14,126 nucleotides of DNA from an uncultured Cytophagaceae bacterium. GTDB taxonomy: Bacteria; Bacteroidota; Bacteroidia; Cytophagales; Spirosomataceae. The position numbers were made by a program, and so were the translations under genes. Under the pieces are notes generated by a model that had not been told where the DNA came from, did no database searches, and worked only from the letters and a program-made list of their open reading frames with translations. The DNA lies in the NCBI GenBank assembly GCA_903837305.1, contig CAILUB010000015.1, positions 1 to 14,126 of the forward strand, given 5' to 3'. Numbering within the stretch: the stretch's first letter is position 1; each line of letters begins with the position of its first letter. This document shows, in pieces, positions 13,622 to 14,126 of the stretch.

Positions 13622-14126
13622 ATGAAACAGCTATTAATAGCGGTGTTATTAGGTATAACATCACTAGCGCAAGCGCAAAAAATCAAAGCACTTAATTCGA
13701 TTACAAACGAGCCTATCGTAGGCGCTAGCCTGAAAAAAGGCGATAAAACAATTTCCATTTCAAATGAAAGAGGTGAATTCCAAGTTAAAGAAAAGGGAGA
13801 ATTCACAGTAACGGCTTTAGGTTTTAAAGCAGCGAAAACGACTGGGGAAACAAGCCCTATTTTTCTAGAGGAATCCACTCAAACCTTAGAATCAGTCGTG
13901 GTGACTGCCTCTCGCCAAGCGGCGACGCGTGCGGAGACGCCTGTTGCCATTCATAAAATTGGTTCTGCGCTGATTCAAGATACGAAGGCACTTCAATTAA
14001 CGGAGATTATCAATAAAGTTCCGGGTGTGGTGATGTTGGATTACCGAAATGAACAACACGGGATGGGTATTCGCCAGCCTTTTGGAACATCTGCTTATTT
14101 CTTGTACATGGAAGATGGGCTTGCAT
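13622..14126 (+). CDS. TonB-dependent outer-membrane receptor, N-terminal part (runs off window)
   Basis: The first 168 codons are present and the gene continues past the window end. MKQLLIAVLLGITSLAQAQ is a signal peptide. Residues about 20-80 are a small carboxypeptidase-regulatory-like domain (ITNEPIVGASLKKG, ISNERGEFQV, FTVTALGFKA), typical of Bacteroidota receptors. LESVVVTASR (89-98) is a TonB-box-like segment. The plug domain follows (IINKVPGVVMLDYRNEQHGMGIRQ.. MEDGL). Such receptors take substrates across the outer membrane using TonB energy. The short regulatory domain and lone receptor, with no SusD partner visible here, point to a metal-chelate or small-molecule type rather than a glycan SusC, but this is inferred. 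Lack of the barrel prevents naming the substrate. Confidence 0.9.
   Translation, partial: MKQLLIAVLLGITSLAQAQKIKALNSITNEPIVGASLKKGDKTISISNERGEFQVKEKGEFTVTALGFKAAKTTGETSPIFLEESTQTLESVVVTASRQAATRAETPVAIHKIGSALIQDTKALQLTEIINKVPGVVMLDYRNEQHGMGIRQPFGTSAYFLYMEDGLA

Overview
The window looks like chromosomal DNA of a member of the Bacteroidota, probably a Cytophagales-like bacterium (the order is a guess). Four things point there. Several genes follow perfect TAnnTTTG -7 boxes, the promoter element of this phylum. There is a type IX secretion (T9SS) C-terminal sorting domain. A SusC-like TonB receptor begins with a small carboxypeptidase-regulatory-like domain. The surface proteins use modules common in this phylum, and Shine-Dalgarno sequences are weak or absent.

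Layout. Positions 1-310 hold two tRNA genes, tRNA-Gly(GCC) and tRNA-Leu(TAA), each followed by a terminator-like hairpin. At 382-1530 lies a membrane-bound regulator with about seven transmembrane helices and a C-terminal AraC-type DNA-binding domain. The gap 1531-1824 has no gene that I can support. It holds a small hairpin, a good terminator (1672-1699) and a perfect 25-bp palindrome (1723-1747).

Positions 1825-11579 are a block of four secreted or surface proteins in two tightly coupled pairs. Pair one is a 177-aa T9SS-sorted protein whose stop codon overlaps the start of a 1037-aa fibre-like protein (1825-2358 and 2358-5471). A terminator and a new promoter separate it from pair two: a 705-aa tail-fibre-like protein and a 1247-aa beta-helix-like protein, one base apart (5717-7834 and 7836-11579). 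The two fibre proteins are built from modules typical of phage tail fibres (GGTGAT..AAARTNLGL, TLTNKT, INGV.FDGS) joined to Bacteroidota-type N-terminal domains. The first ends in six repeats that could form a beta-propeller. The beta-helix protein contains a duplicated region of about 310 residues, and each copy has a CxxC motif. I infer that the block makes cell-surface fibres or adhesins.

On the minus strand, 11582-13111 encodes a secreted ADP-ribosylglycohydrolase-family protein that converges on the surface block with a 2-bp gap. Divergent from it, a (nearly) leaderless GTG-start gene encodes a 125-aa exported Cys-containing protein (13178-13555). It is followed by the first 168 codons of a TonB-dependent receptor (from 13622), which runs off the window. 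These last two look like one uptake operon; a metal substrate is plausible but not shown.

No IS element, CRISPR array, rRNA or integrase was seen.
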